A DNA stretch of 64,000 nucleotides, taken from assembly GCA_029252045.1 (NCBI GenBank), contig JAQXCD010000059.1, forward strand, positions 61,269 to 125,268, written 5' to 3'. A model generated the notes under the pieces. The model saw only the letters and a program-made list of their open reading frames with translations, was not told where the DNA came from and did no database searches. Positions 16,790 through 25,506 of this stretch are shown piece after piece; position 1 is the first letter of the stretch, and each line of letters opens with the position of its first letter. Origin of the DNA: Sulfitobacter sp. (GTDB lineage Bacteria; Pseudomonadota; Alphaproteobacteria; Rhodobacterales; Rhodobacteraceae). A program made the translations under genes and the position numbers.

Positions 16790-18043
16790 GTGAAATGCGC
16801 CATACCTGTACCGGAGCACCGTTTGCCGTCATCACCAGCGATATTCAAAATGGGCCGCACAGAATTTGTGGCGCTGCTGGCCATGATGATGGCCTCCGTG
16901 GCCTTCTCGATTGATGCGATGCTGCCGGCCCTGCCCGCTATCGGTGCGGAATTATCCCCCGAACGCCCCCAGAACGCGCCTCTGATCCTGAGTATGTTTC
17001 TGTTCGGTATGGGAGTAGGCACGTTTTTCACCGGACCGATTTCCGATGCATACGGGCGCAAGCGGGTCATTCTGGGGGCCAGTGCCTTGTATATTCTGGG
17101 TGCGGCCCTTGCTTGGGCCAGTGCCACGCTTGAGATGGTCTTGTTGGGCCGCGTGCTTCAGGGGTTGGGCGCTGCGGGGCCGCGCATTGTGACCAGCGCC
17201 ATTATCCGCGACCGGTTTTCAGGACGGCAGATGGCGCAAATCTCTTCGATCATCATGATGGTCTTTGTGCTGGTCCCTGCAATTTCTCCGCTTTTGGGCT
17301 CCTACATCATTGGGTGGACCGGCTGGCGCGGGATTTTTATGGCCTTCATCGTCTTCTCGCTGACGTTTACACTGTGGATGATGCTGCGCCTGCCCGAGAC
17401 CCTGCCGCCAGCGCGCCGCCGCCCGTTGCGCCTGTCCCTGATGTTGGGTGCCGTTGCAGAAATGGGCCGCCACCCGCAGGTACGCCTGTCCATTCTGGTC
17501 CAGATGCTGGTCTCGGCGATGCTGTTTCTGACATTGATGCTGGTCCAGCCTATCTATGATACGGTTTATGACCGCGGTGCCGAATTTCCCTACTGGTTTT
17601 GCATCATCGCGATTATTGCAGGCAGTGCCAGCCTGTTGAACGCCTTGCTGGTTGTGCGAATTGGCATGCACCGCATTGTGATGCTCGCGCTCGCCGCGCA
17701 GATTGCCCTATCGGGCGCCTTTACCCTGTTAGATCTGGGGAGTGGCGCATTCGGCTTCTATTTCTTTCTGCTCTGGCAGGCGTACATCTTCTTTCAGGCT
17801 GGTTTGACATTCGGTAACCTGATGGCCATTGCGATGGAGCCTATGGGCCATATCGCGGGCATGGCCGCTTCTGTGATCGGGGCAATCGCCACCGTGGGCG
17901 CAGTCCTTATCTCCGGTCCCATAGGCACGCATTTTACAGGGGACGAGCGCCTGCTGACACTGTCTGTGTTGATCCTGTCGGTTGTTGCCTGTGTAGCAAT
18001 GCTGACAATGGTACGGACCTCCAAAGGGGCCAAAACCAATTAA
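16790..18043 (+). CDS. MFS transporter, Bcr/CflA multidrug exporter family
   Basis: A 417-residue inner-membrane protein with about 12 helices. The Bcr/CflA branch is indicated by SIDAMLPALPAIG in helix 1, PISDAYGRKRVIL (the MFS loop 2-3 signature) and RVLQGLGAAGPRI. Members export drugs or small metabolites by proton antiport. The start is a GTG at 16790, chosen because AAGGA lies six bases before it; an ATG at 16850 is possible but has no clear site. Its stop shares TTAA (18040-18043) with that of mfd on the other strand. Confidence 0.88.
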   Translation: MKCAIPVPEHRLPSSPAIFKMGRTEFVALLAMMMASVAFSIDAMLPALPAIGAELSPERPQNAPLILSMFLFGMGVGTFFTGPISDAYGRKRVILGASALYILGAALAWASATLEMVLLGRVLQGLGAAGPRIVTSAIIRDRFSGRQMAQISSIIMMVFVLVPAISPLLGSYIIGWTGWRGIFMAFIVFSLTFTLWMMLRLPETLPPARRRPLRLSLMLGAVAEMGRHPQVRLSILVQMLVSAMLFLTLMLVQPIYDTVYDRGAEFPYWFCIIAIIAGSASLLNALLVVRIGMHRIVMLALAAQIALSGAFTLLDLGSGAFGFYFFLLWQAYIFFQAGLTFGNLMAIAMEPMGHIAGMAASVIGAIATVGAVLISGPIGTHFTGDERLLTLSVLILSVVACVAMLTMVRTSKGAKTN

Positions 18044-21000
18044 GAAGCGCGCGCCTTCTTTGCGGCTTTTTCCTTGGCAACCACATGCTCGGCCAGATCG
18101 CGGGCAATCGCAAAGCCGCCTTTGATCTTGTCCGCGTCGGTTTTCCAGTCGCGCTGCACAACGATCTTGTTGTCTTTGACCTTGGCCAGACCACGTTGAT
18201 CGTGAATGAACTTCACCAGCCCTTCGGGTGAAGCGAATTTGTCGTTGTGGAACTGGATCGTGGCCCCTTTCGGCCCGCCGTCAAGCTTGGAAATCCCTGC
18301 GCGTTTGCACATGGCCTTGATCCGCACCACCAGCATCAGCGTATTAACCTCACGCGGCAGCGTGCCGAAACGGTCAATCAACTCGGCGGCAAAGCCTTCC
18401 AGCTCGACCTTGGTGGTCAGCTCGGACAGGCGGCGATAGAGGCCAAGGCGCACATCCAGATCAGGTACATAAGCCTCGGGGATGAGAACAGGCACACCCA
18501 GATTGATTTGCGGCGCCCACTGGCCATCATCATCCACAACGCCTTCCAGCTCACCGGATCGGATCTTGGCAATCGCGTCTTCCAGCATGGACTGGTACAG
18601 CTCAAAGCCTACATCGCGCATCTGGCCGGATTGCTCTTCGCCCAGCAGGTTACCCGCCCCGCGAATGTCCATATCCTGTGAGGCCAGCGAGAACCCTGCC
18701 CCCAGCGTATCAAGGCTGCCAATGACCCGCAAGCGTTTGTCCGCCGTTGCGGTCAGCTTGGCGCGTGGTTTCGTGGTCAGGTAGGCATAGGCACGGGTTT
18801 TGGAACGGCCCACGCGGCCTCTGATCTGATAGAGTTGCGCCAGACCGAACATATCGGCGCGGTGAATAATCATTGTATTGGCTGTCGGGATATCCAGACC
18901 GGATTCCACAATCGTGGTGGCCAGCAGCACGTCGTAGCTGCCGTCATAAAAGGCGTTCATCCGGTCGTCCAACTCACCCGCAGCCATCTGGCCATGGGCC
19001 ACCACATAGGACAGCTCCGGCAGTTGATCCTTCAGGAAGGCCTCGATCTCGGGCAGATCGGAGATGCGCGGCACAACATAGAAGGACTGCCCGCCGCGGT
19101 AATGCTCGCGCAGCAGCGCTTCGCGCAGGGTGACGGTGTCGAACTCGGAGACATAGGTGCGGATGCTCAGGCGGTCCACGGGCGGCGTGCCAATAATGCT
19201 CAGATCGCGTACACCTGTCAGGCTCAGCTGCAAGGTGCGCGGAATCGGTGTAGCTGTCAGCGTTAGCACATGCACATCCGTGCGCATGGCTTTCAAGCGT
19301 TCTTTGTGGCCCACGCCAAAATGCTGCTCTTCATCGATGACAAGCAGGCCCAAATCACGGAACTTAATGGTTTTTGCCAGCAAAGCATGGGTGCCGATGA
19401 CAATATCCACGGTGCCTTTTGTCAGGCCGTCACGGGTGGCCGCCGCCTCTTTGGCGCTGACAAAACGGCTCAGCTGGCGGACCTCGATGGGAAAGCCGCG
19501 GAAGCGTTCGGCGAAAGATTTATAGTGCTGGCGGGCCAGCAGCGTAGTGGGGGCAATCACGGCCACCTGTACGCCGGCCATGGCCGCAACAAAGGCCGCC
19601 CGCATGGCAACCTCAGTCTTGCCAAAGCCAACATCGCCGACCACCAGACGGTCCATCGGCGCACCGCTGGTCAGATCGTCAATCACATCGCCAATCGCTG
19701 TCAGCTGGTCATCGGTTTCCTGATACGGGAAGCGGGCGCTAAACGCGTCCCACATCCCCGGCGGCGGCTCTAGCACGGGCGCTTTGCGCAAGGCACGCTC
19801 GGCCGCGATGCGGATCAGCTTGTCCGCCATAATGCGGATGCGCTCCTTCAGCTTGGCCTTCTTGGATTGCCATGCCCCACCGCCCAACTTGTCCAGCAGG
19901 CCCTCTTCATGGCCATATTTGCTCAGTAGCTCGATGTTCTCGACCGGCAGATACAGCTTGGAGCTTTCGGCATATTCCAGCACCAGACACTCGTGCGCAG
20001 CCCCCGCAGCGGAGATGACTTCCATGCCCAGATACCGGCCAATGCCGTGATCCACATGCACCACCAGATCATTCGGTGTGAGGCTTTGTACCTCGCTCAG
20101 GAAGTTCTCGGCGCGGCGTTTGCGTTTGGGTCGGCGGATCAGGCGGTCGCCCAGAACGTCCTGTTCCGAGATCACCGTCAGGTTAGCTGTCTCGAACCCG
20201 TGCTCCAGCGCCCAGACCGCCAGATGCAGCCCGCGTTTGCCGATGCGCGTTGCATCGCGCACAGGGATCGCCTCGGCCAGTCCCTCTTCCTCGATCAGCC
20301 CTGTCAGGCGTTCGCGCGCGCCCTCGGAATAGCTGGCGATCAGCACAGGGCCTTTTTCCAGTTTTGCTTTCACATGGGCCGCCAAGGCACCGAACAGGCT
20401 CACGGATTCCTGTTGCCGCTCCGGCGAGAAATTGCGCCCGATGCGCCCGCCTGCATCCAGCACACCCAAACCTGTGGGCTGCGGCAAGGGCGCCAGTTGC
20501 AACACGCGCCGCGTGCCCACTGCTGCTGCCCATGCAGCATCGTCCAGATAAAGGCCGGAGGCCGGGGCCGGTTTATACACGCTATCCATTTTGGAGCGTG
20601 TCGCCATGGCAATTTTGCGCGTCTCATACTGATCGGCCACAGAATCCCAGCGTGCCAGCCGCATCGCGGTCAGCTGGTCATCCAGCGTGACAGTCGCCTC
20701 CGGCAGGTAGTCAAACAGGGTCTCGAGCTTGTCATAGTAAAAGGCCAGCCAATGCTCTGCCCCTTGATGCTTGCGCCCTGCTGAAATCGCCTCATAGAGG
20801 GGATCATCGGTGCCCGCCGCGCCAAATTCGATGCGGTAGTTCTGGCGGAAGCGTGTGATCGCGGCCTCGTCAAGGATCACCTCCGACACGGGCGCCAGCT
20901 CAACCAGATCCAGCTTTTCTGTCGTGCGCTGGGTGGCGGGATCAAAACGGCGCGCGCCGTCCAGCACATCACCGAAGAGATCAAGCCGCACCGGTCCCAT

Positions 21001-21507
21001 ATCGCCGGGCGGATAGATATCAATGATACCGCCGCGCACGGCATAATCACCCGGCTCCATCACTGTGGGGCTTTGTACAAACCCCATGCGGACCAGAAAT
21101 TCACGCAAGGCACGCTCGTCCACGCGCGCGCCCACTTGCGCGCTCCATGCGGCATCCCGCAGGACCTCGCGGGCGGGCACACGCTGGGTGGCGGCACCCA
21201 ACGTGGTGAGCAGGATAAACTTGGGCGGCATCCCGTGGACCAGCCCCGCCAGCGTGGCCATCCGCGCGGCAGAAATATCGGCATTGGGCGACACACGGTC
21301 ATAGGGCAGACAGTCCCAGCCCGGAAAGGTGATCACCGGCATATCGGGCGCGAAAAAGCGCAAGGCTTCTTGCATCGCGGCCATGCGTTTGTCGTCGCGC
21401 GCGATATGGATCAACGGCGCGCCTGACTTGGCGGCCTCTTCCAGCTGCAGTTTGGCGTCAAACCCTTCGGGCGCGCCCGAAAGCGTGATATGTGTGGCTG
21501 GGTTCAT
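18040..21507 (-). CDS. mfd: Transcription-repair coupling factor
   Basis: A 1155-residue ATPase that displaces RNA polymerase stalled at DNA damage and recruits UvrA. The UvrB-like N-terminal part contains FPGWDCLPYDR. The RNA polymerase interaction domain shows NDLVVHVDHGIGRY, and the translocase has VVGDVGFGKTEVAMRAAF (Walker A), VIDEEQHFGVGHKE (Walker B), TLTATPIPRTL and the QIRGRVGRS helicase motif. The C-terminal autoinhibitory domain is present. The length is normal. It stands alone on the minus strand; the convergent MFS gene abuts it with overlapping stop codons. Confidence 0.98.
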   Translation of the reverse strand: MNPATHITLSGAPEGFDAKLQLEEAAKSGAPLIHIARDDKRMAAMQEALRFFAPDMPVITFPGWDCLPYDRVSPNADISAARMATLAGLVHGMPPKFILLTTLGAATQRVPAREVLRDAAWSAQVGARVDERALREFLVRMGFVQSPTVMEPGDYAVRGGIIDIYPPGDMGPVRLDLFGDVLDGARRFDPATQRTTEKLDLVELAPVSEVILDEAAITRFRQNYRIEFGAAGTDDPLYEAISAGRKHQGAEHWLAFYYDKLETLFDYLPEATVTLDDQLTAMRLARWDSVADQYETRKIAMATRSKMDSVYKPAPASGLYLDDAAWAAAVGTRRVLQLAPLPQPTGLGVLDAGGRIGRNFSPERQQESVSLFGALAAHVKAKLEKGPVLIASYSEGARERLTGLIEEEGLAEAIPVRDATRIGKRGLHLAVWALEHGFETANLTVISEQDVLGDRLIRRPKRKRRAENFLSEVQSLTPNDLVVHVDHGIGRYLGMEVISAAGAAHECLVLEYAESSKLYLPVENIELLSKYGHEEGLLDKLGGGAWQSKKAKLKERIRIMADKLIRIAAERALRKAPVLEPPPGMWDAFSARFPYQETDDQLTAIGDVIDDLTSGAPMDRLVVGDVGFGKTEVAMRAAFVAAMAGVQVAVIAPTTLLARQHYKSFAERFRGFPIEVRQLSRFVSAKEAAATRDGLTKGTVDIVIGTHALLAKTIKFRDLGLLVIDEEQHFGVGHKERLKAMRTDVHVLTLTATPIPRTLQLSLTGVRDLSIIGTPPVDRLSIRTYVSEFDTVTLREALLREHYRGGQSFYVVPRISDLPEIEAFLKDQLPELSYVVAHGQMAAGELDDRMNAFYDGSYDVLLATTIVESGLDIPTANTMIIHRADMFGLAQLYQIRGRVGRSKTRAYAYLTTKPRAKLTATADKRLRVIGSLDTLGAGFSLASQDMDIRGAGNLLGEEQSGQMRDVGFELYQSMLEDAIAKIRSGELEGVVDDDGQWAPQINLGVPVLIPEAYVPDLDVRLGLYRRLSELTTKVELEGFAAELIDRFGTLPREVNTLMLVVRIKAMCKRAGISKLDGGPKGATIQFHNDKFASPEGLVKFIHDQRGLAKVKDNKIVVQRDWKTDADKIKGGFAIARDLAEHVVAKEKAAKKARAS

Positions 21508-21540
21508 AGAATGCGTGATGTGGTGCGCAAGGCGTTCGTG

Positions 21541-22080
21541 TCAACCGCCAAAGGGGCCAACATTCAGGTTCTGGTACATCCCCCATAGGGCGGTCACAAA
21601 AATCGAGATCATCCCGATGATCTGGCTGTACAGGCGATGACGCAACAGGCGCTTGCGCAACTGCTCGCCGCGCGCGTTTTCATCGCGGATCAATTGCGCC
21701 GTGGAAAGGCTGAGAAGCCCGACCAGTGACAATGGTAGTGCCAGAAGTACCACAGCCTGAGCAAATTCGTTGCCATAGACAAAGCCTAACATCACCAGCA
21801 TCGTCAGGAAGAAGCAGGCAAACCCGGCAATCCATAGCCCCGACATCTGCGCAATAAACAGCAAACGGTTGGAGTTGATGCGGACAAGGTCTTCAAGGTC
21901 AATCTCGCTCTGGCCGCCGTGCCGCTTGGCGCGCAGCACCATATCAAACGGTACACCAAGGCCGTAGTGACTGGTCGTGGACCACACAACCGCCAGCACA
22001 ATCCAGAACCACAAGTTCGTGAAAGAGCGCATGTCGATCAGCTCGAAAATCGTTTGATACCAGTCCAAATTATTATCCAT
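21541..22080 (-). CDS. Conserved membrane protein of unknown function
   Basis: A 179-residue protein with an N-terminal WYQTIFELIDMRSF segment, a first helix at about residues 22-40, two helices around residues 70-120 and a last helix near residues 150-170. It looks like a conserved roseobacter family. I recall that relatives are sometimes labelled as a component of the SufBCD complex, but nothing here shows such a role. The start is uncertain: the ATG at 22080 and one at 22101 both lack a clear ribosome binding site. It is divergent from hemB and 33 bases upstream of mfd, possibly co-transcribed with it. Confidence 0.65.
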   Translation of the reverse strand: MDNNLDWYQTIFELIDMRSFTNLWFWIVLAVVWSTTSHYGLGVPFDMVLRAKRHGGQSEIDLEDLVRINSNRLLFIAQMSGLWIAGFACFFLTMLVMLGFVYGNEFAQAVVLLALPLSLVGLLSLSTAQLIRDENARGEQLRKRLLRHRLYSQIIGMISIFVTALWGMYQNLNVGPFGG

Positions 22081-22169
22081 AACAATTGTTGCACCCGTCA
22101 TAGCGGGCGTGCAGCGTGATTCCTACCCCTCGTGGCCTATTGAGGATGGCAAAGATTCATGTCAGCTTT

Positions 22170-22182
22170 AGCGTACAACGCT
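22170..22182. promoter_or_regulatory. Small dyad before the hemB ribosome binding site
   Basis: AGCGT-ACA-ACGCT is a perfect five-base inverted repeat ending three bases before AAAGGA (22185-22190). It could be a protein-binding site or a weak RNA hairpin affecting initiation. Confidence 0.25.
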
Positions 22183-22198
22183 TTAAAGGACATGTACG

Positions 22199-23197
22199 AT
22201 GAACCCGATCCAAGCCGCCTACCCCGCAACCCGCTTGCGCCGCCTGCGCCAGAACGAAGGCATCCGTGGCTTGGTGCGTGAGAACTATCTGTCGGCGTCG
22301 GATTTTATCTGGCCTGTTTTTGTGCGCAGTGGTGAAGGCGTGGTCGAGGAAATCCCCTCCATGCCGGGTGTTGTGCGCCGTTCTGTCGACAAGATTGTCG
22401 AGGCGGCGATCGAGGCGCGCGATCTGGGGATCGGCGCGATTTGCCTGTTCCCCTATACGGGGCTGGAGGAGCGCACGGAAGATTGCGCAGGCGCCTGGGA
22501 CCCCGAGAACCATGTGAACCGCGCCATCCGCGCCATTAAGGCGGCCGTTCCGGAGATGGTGGTGATGACGGATGTGGCCTTGGATACCTATAATATCAAC
22601 GGCCATGACGGGTTTGTCGTGGATGGCCAGATCATCAATGACAAGACTGTTGAGGCACTGGTGAAAATGTCGCTGGAGCAGGCGCGCGCAGGAGCCGACA
22701 TCATCGGGCCGTCGGATATGATGGACGGGCGAATCGGTGCAATCCGTGCAGGGCTGGAGGCCGAAGGCCATCAGAATGTGATGATCCTGAGCTACGCTGC
22801 TAAATATGCCTCGGCCTTTTACGGCCCGTTCCGTGATGCGGTGGGCGCGTCGGGCGCGCTGACCGGCGACAAGAAAACCTATCAGATGGACTCCGCTAAC
22901 AGTGACGAGGCGCTACGACTGGTGGCGCGTGACCTCTCGGAGGGGGCGGATATGGTCATGGTCAAACCCGGCCTGCCCTATCTGGACATCTGCCGTCGCG
23001 TGAAAGACGCCTTCGGCGCGCCGACCTTTGCCTATCAGGTGTCGGGCGAATACAGCATGATCAAGGCGGCCGCTGCCGCAGGTATGATCGATGAGGAGCG
23101 CGTGATGATGGAAAGCTTGATGGCTTTCAAACGCGCGGGCTGTGACGGGATATTGACCTATTTTGCGCCGGCAGCCGCAAGGCTGCTGCGCGGTTAG
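22199..23197 (+). CDS. hemB: Delta-aminolevulinic acid dehydratase (porphobilinogen synthase)
   Basis: A 332-residue cytoplasmic enzyme joining two 5-aminolevulinate molecules to porphobilinogen in heme and bacteriochlorophyll synthesis. The two Schiff-base lysines are in LSYAAKYASAFYGPFRDA and MVMVKPGLPYLD. At the metal site the segment reads DVALDTYNINGHDG, without the three cysteines of zinc-dependent enzymes, so it belongs to the Mg/K-type typical of alphaproteobacteria. AAAGGA precedes the start. It is monocistronic as far as can be seen; agmatine deiminase follows after about 100 bases. Confidence 0.97.
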   Translation: MNPIQAAYPATRLRRLRQNEGIRGLVRENYLSASDFIWPVFVRSGEGVVEEIPSMPGVVRRSVDKIVEAAIEARDLGIGAICLFPYTGLEERTEDCAGAWDPENHVNRAIRAIKAAVPEMVVMTDVALDTYNINGHDGFVVDGQIINDKTVEALVKMSLEQARAGADIIGPSDMMDGRIGAIRAGLEAEGHQNVMILSYAAKYASAFYGPFRDAVGASGALTGDKKTYQMDSANSDEALRLVARDLSEGADMVMVKPGLPYLDICRRVKDAFGAPTFAYQVSGEYSMIKAAAAAGMIDEERVMMESLMAFKRAGCDGILTYFAPAAARLLRG

Positions 23198-23254
23198 GCG
23201 CTTGTGGTGGTATGTTGGTAAGAACAGTAACGATTGCAACGGTAGTGATGTAGG

Positions 23255-23320
23255 ATGAACAGACGCAAATTATTGATCGGTGGCAGTGCAATGCAGGGAT
23301 GGCAATGGGCGGCCCCCTGA
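23255..23320 (+). pseudogene. Out-of-frame signal peptide remnant of the agmatine deiminase gene
   Basis: An ATG at 23255 opens 21 codons reading MNRRKLLIGGSAMQG... and stops at TGA (23318-23320). This is a twin-arginine-like export signal start. The deiminase frame is displaced from it by one base. Restoring one base near the GGG at 23295-23297 would give MQGMAMGGPLMAK and then the deiminase, a plausible full signal peptide. It appears to be the original N terminus, cut off by a single-base deletion or a sequence error. Confidence 0.6.
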
Positions 23321-24324
23321 TGGCGAAAACCAAAGGCGGCTTTTTTGTCCCCGCCGAGGAAGCGCCGCATCAGGCCACGTTTATGCAATGGCCGGTGAAC
23401 CGCAAGGTTCATCCTGACGGCGTGTTTCTGGAAATGGCACAGCAGACCATCGCAGATGTGGCCAATGCCATCGCCGCCTTTGAACCTGTGATCATGCTGG
23501 CAGATCGGGCCGATCACGCAGGCGCGCGCCGTAAACTGTCCGAGAATGTCGAGTTGTGGGACATCCCGACCGAGGATTTGTGGTGCAGTGATGCGGGGCC
23601 CATCTTTGTGGTAAACGGCAAAGGCGAGATGTCCGTGAGCCAGATCCAGTTCAACGGCTGGGGCGAAAAACAGGTGAACACACGCGACAGCCAGATTGCC
23701 CGCCTTGTGGCCGAACGGCTCGGCCTCCAGATTATCCCAACCGGCTTGCACGGCGAAGCGGGCGGTGTGGAGCAGGACGGCCACGGCCTGCTGATGGCGC
23801 ATGAAAGCAGCTGGGTGAACGAGAACCGCAACCCCGGCATGTCGCGCGACCAGATCGAGGCGGCACTGCTGGAAGCCTACGGCGCGGAGCAAATGATCTG
23901 GTCCGAAGGCGTCTGGGACGAGGACATCACCGACTATCATATCGACAGCCTTGCGCGGTTTACCGGTCCGGGAAAAGTGCTGATCAACCTGCCCAAAAGC
24001 CCGGATTTATCAAACCCATTCCATCTGGCAGCCCTTGCCACCCATGACCGCATGATCGAGGCGGGCCTCTATGTGGACTGGATTTCGGAGCCGGAGAAGC
24101 GCCGTGGCAAAAGCTTTGATTTTATGGCCTCCTATGCCAATTACTATGTTTGCAACGGGGGCGTGATCGCTGCCCAGTTTGGCGACCCGAAGGCAGATCA
24201 GCTGGCGGTAGACGCCCTGCGTCGGCATTATCCGGACCGTGAGATCATCACACTCAATGTTGACCCGCTGGGTGAAATGGGCGGCGGCATCCATTGTGCC
24301 ACCCAGCAGATGCCCTCCCTGTGA
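23299..24324 (+). CDS. Agmatine deiminase family protein
   Basis: A 341-residue member of the guanidine-modifying superfamily that hydrolyses agmatine to N-carbamoylputrescine in the polyamine route. The fold signatures are EAPHQATFMQWP, TEDLWCSDAGP with the substrate-binding acidic residues, and the catalytic cysteine in GGGIHCATQQ near residue 333. The catalytic domain is complete. As read, translation starts at 23299 or at 23304 with AGGG upstream, giving a cytoplasmic protein. An export signal encoded just upstream lies out of frame, so the native product was probably secreted. Related family members act on peptidyl-arginine, so the substrate is not certain. Confidence 0.8.
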   Translation: MAMGGPLMAKTKGGFFVPAEEAPHQATFMQWPVNRKVHPDGVFLEMAQQTIADVANAIAAFEPVIMLADRADHAGARRKLSENVELWDIPTEDLWCSDAGPIFVVNGKGEMSVSQIQFNGWGEKQVNTRDSQIARLVAERLGLQIIPTGLHGEAGGVEQDGHGLLMAHESSWVNENRNPGMSRDQIEAALLEAYGAEQMIWSEGVWDEDITDYHIDSLARFTGPGKVLINLPKSPDLSNPFHLAALATHDRMIEAGLYVDWISEPEKRRGKSFDFMASYANYYVCNGGVIAAQFGDPKADQLAVDALRRHYPDREIITLNVDPLGEMGGGIHCATQQMPSL

Positions 24325-24334
24325 GCGGGCTATC

Positions 24335-24747
24335 GTGTCTCACGCCGCTGCGCCTCAAGCGCGGGCGGCAGTGGTCACCGCCGCTGTTGCTGTTGCGGCC
24401 CTGATCGGAGTGAAATTCCAGCTGGACGAGGCGGACCGCCTGCAAAAGGAACAATCCGCCCGCTAGGCCTACCGGGCGCATCTGGCGATTGCAGCCACCC
24501 TGCCTGCTTTTGCCCGCCTTTGCCCGCCCGCAAGGCGGCGCTTATGCCGCGTTTGTAGACCACCTGCTCTATTCCGCAGAGCAGATGTTGAGCGTGAGTG
24601 AAGGTTGGGAGCCAACGTTTCTCGACCAGCTAGAGCCGCATCACGATTATATCTGCGCCGCAGATGGCCCCATTGGCGAAACCGAGGAAACCACCCGCTT
24701 GCTCAGCGCGTTCAAGGAATCGGCCTGTGGCGCAATGCCATCCTGTA
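24335..24747 (+). pseudogene. Decayed small membrane-anchored protein gene
   Basis: Two frames together read as one protein: a hydrophobic helix (VVTAAVAVAALIGVKF), then QKEQSAR, an in-frame TAG (24464-24466), AYRAHLAIAATLPAFAR. The reading then continues one frame over as GAYAAFVDHLLYSAEQML and EGWEPTFLDQLEP. The frame change coincides with an exact 10-base tandem duplication at 24509-24528; removing one copy joins the halves as LPAFARPQGGAYAAF. So a nonsense change plus a duplication have inactivated it. The N-terminal limit and the end are approximate. The family resembles short proteins with one helix and a soluble helical domain of unknown role. The bases 24748-24894 show nothing else. 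Confidence 0.6.
24509..24528 (+). repeat. 10-bp tandem duplication causing the frameshift
   Basis: TTTGCCCGCC occurs twice in direct succession (24509-24518 and 24519-24528). Ten extra bases shift the frame by one, which is exactly the shift needed to connect the two coding halves of the decayed gene. Confidence 0.8.
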
Positions 24748-24894
24748 GCCCGGACAATTGTTCCGGCAGCGCAAACAGCATCTTTTCGCCAATTGCACCA
24801 AAGCCGATGACATCCCGCAAAAAACCGCCTATGGTTGCGCACAAGCCGGACCGTACCGGTATCAAGAGCAGCACAAACGATACAGGCAAAACAC

Positions 24895-25461
24895 ATGACC
24901 CATTTTCGACTTTCGCGCCGTGCATTCGCACTGGGCGCGGTGGCAAGCAGCTGTGCGCTGGCAGCTTGTGGCAACGGCGTAGGTTCTCGCGGGGCGGGCA
25001 CAATCGACGCGCGTGCTAATGCAACGCTGGGACAGATGTACCGGACGTTCCCCAACACCCGCACGCTGGCGGATAAATCCAACGGGATGCTTGTCATGCC
25101 GCTGGTGACCGAAGCAGGGCTTGGCCTTGGCGGTGCATACGGGCGCGGTGTACTCCGGGTAAATGGCGTAACTGTCGATTATTACTCAGTGACCAAAGCC
25201 ACAGGCGGTTTGCAGATCGGGGCACAGCAATACGCTCACGTTCTGTTCTTTATGACCGCCGATGCGCTGGAAAACTTCCGCCGCTCGCCCGGTTGGGCAG
25301 CTGGTGCGAACATCGAATATGTGATCTCGGATCGTGGCGACAGCGTGAACGCAGATACAACCACGGCGCTGTCGCCGGTTCTGGCTGTTGTGTTTGGCCG
25401 TGCCGGTCTGCGCATCGGGGCAACACTTGAGGGCAGTAAATACACCCGCATCATTCCGTAA
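24895..25461 (+). CDS. SYLF/YSC84 domain lipid-binding lipoprotein
   Basis: A 188-residue protein starting MTHFRLSRRAFALGAVAS, followed by a lipobox LAAC (Cys near residue 24), so probably an acylated lipoprotein; the RR could allow Tat export. The rest is a SYLF domain: GMLVMPLVTEAGLGLGGAYGRG with the glycine-rich lipid-binding face, VLFFMTADALENFRRSPGW and LSPVLAVVFGRAGL. The family binds lipids or phosphoinositides; in bacteria the role is unknown. It converges on the dehydrogenase gene, and a strong hairpin lies between them. Confidence 0.85.
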   Translation: MTHFRLSRRAFALGAVASSCALAACGNGVGSRGAGTIDARANATLGQMYRTFPNTRTLADKSNGMLVMPLVTEAGLGLGGAYGRGVLRVNGVTVDYYSVTKATGGLQIGAQQYAHVLFFMTADALENFRRSPGWAAGANIEYVISDRGDSVNADTTTALSPVLAVVFGRAGLRIGATLEGSKYTRIIP

Positions 25462-25467
25462 ACAGCG

Positions 25468-25493
25468 ATGGCGCTACTGTAACGTAGCGCCAT
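25468..25493. terminator. Perfect 10-bp hairpin between convergent genes
   Basis: ATGGCGCTAC (25468-25477) and GTAGCGCCAT (25484-25493) are perfect complements around a six-base loop, centred in the 45-base gap between the SYLF gene and the dehydrogenase. There is little T-tract on either side. It is a likely two-way terminator by position and stability. Confidence 0.6.
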
Positions 25494-25506
25494 ACTGCCT
25501 TGATAT

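Noticed and set aside
24647..24895. A minus-strand reading (segments such as GGFLRDVIGFGAIGEKM) opposite the decayed gene and the SYLF leader
   Set aside because: It looks protein-like in part, but has no convincing start codon or ribosome binding site. It is antisense to the better-supported decayed gene and runs into the SYLF start.
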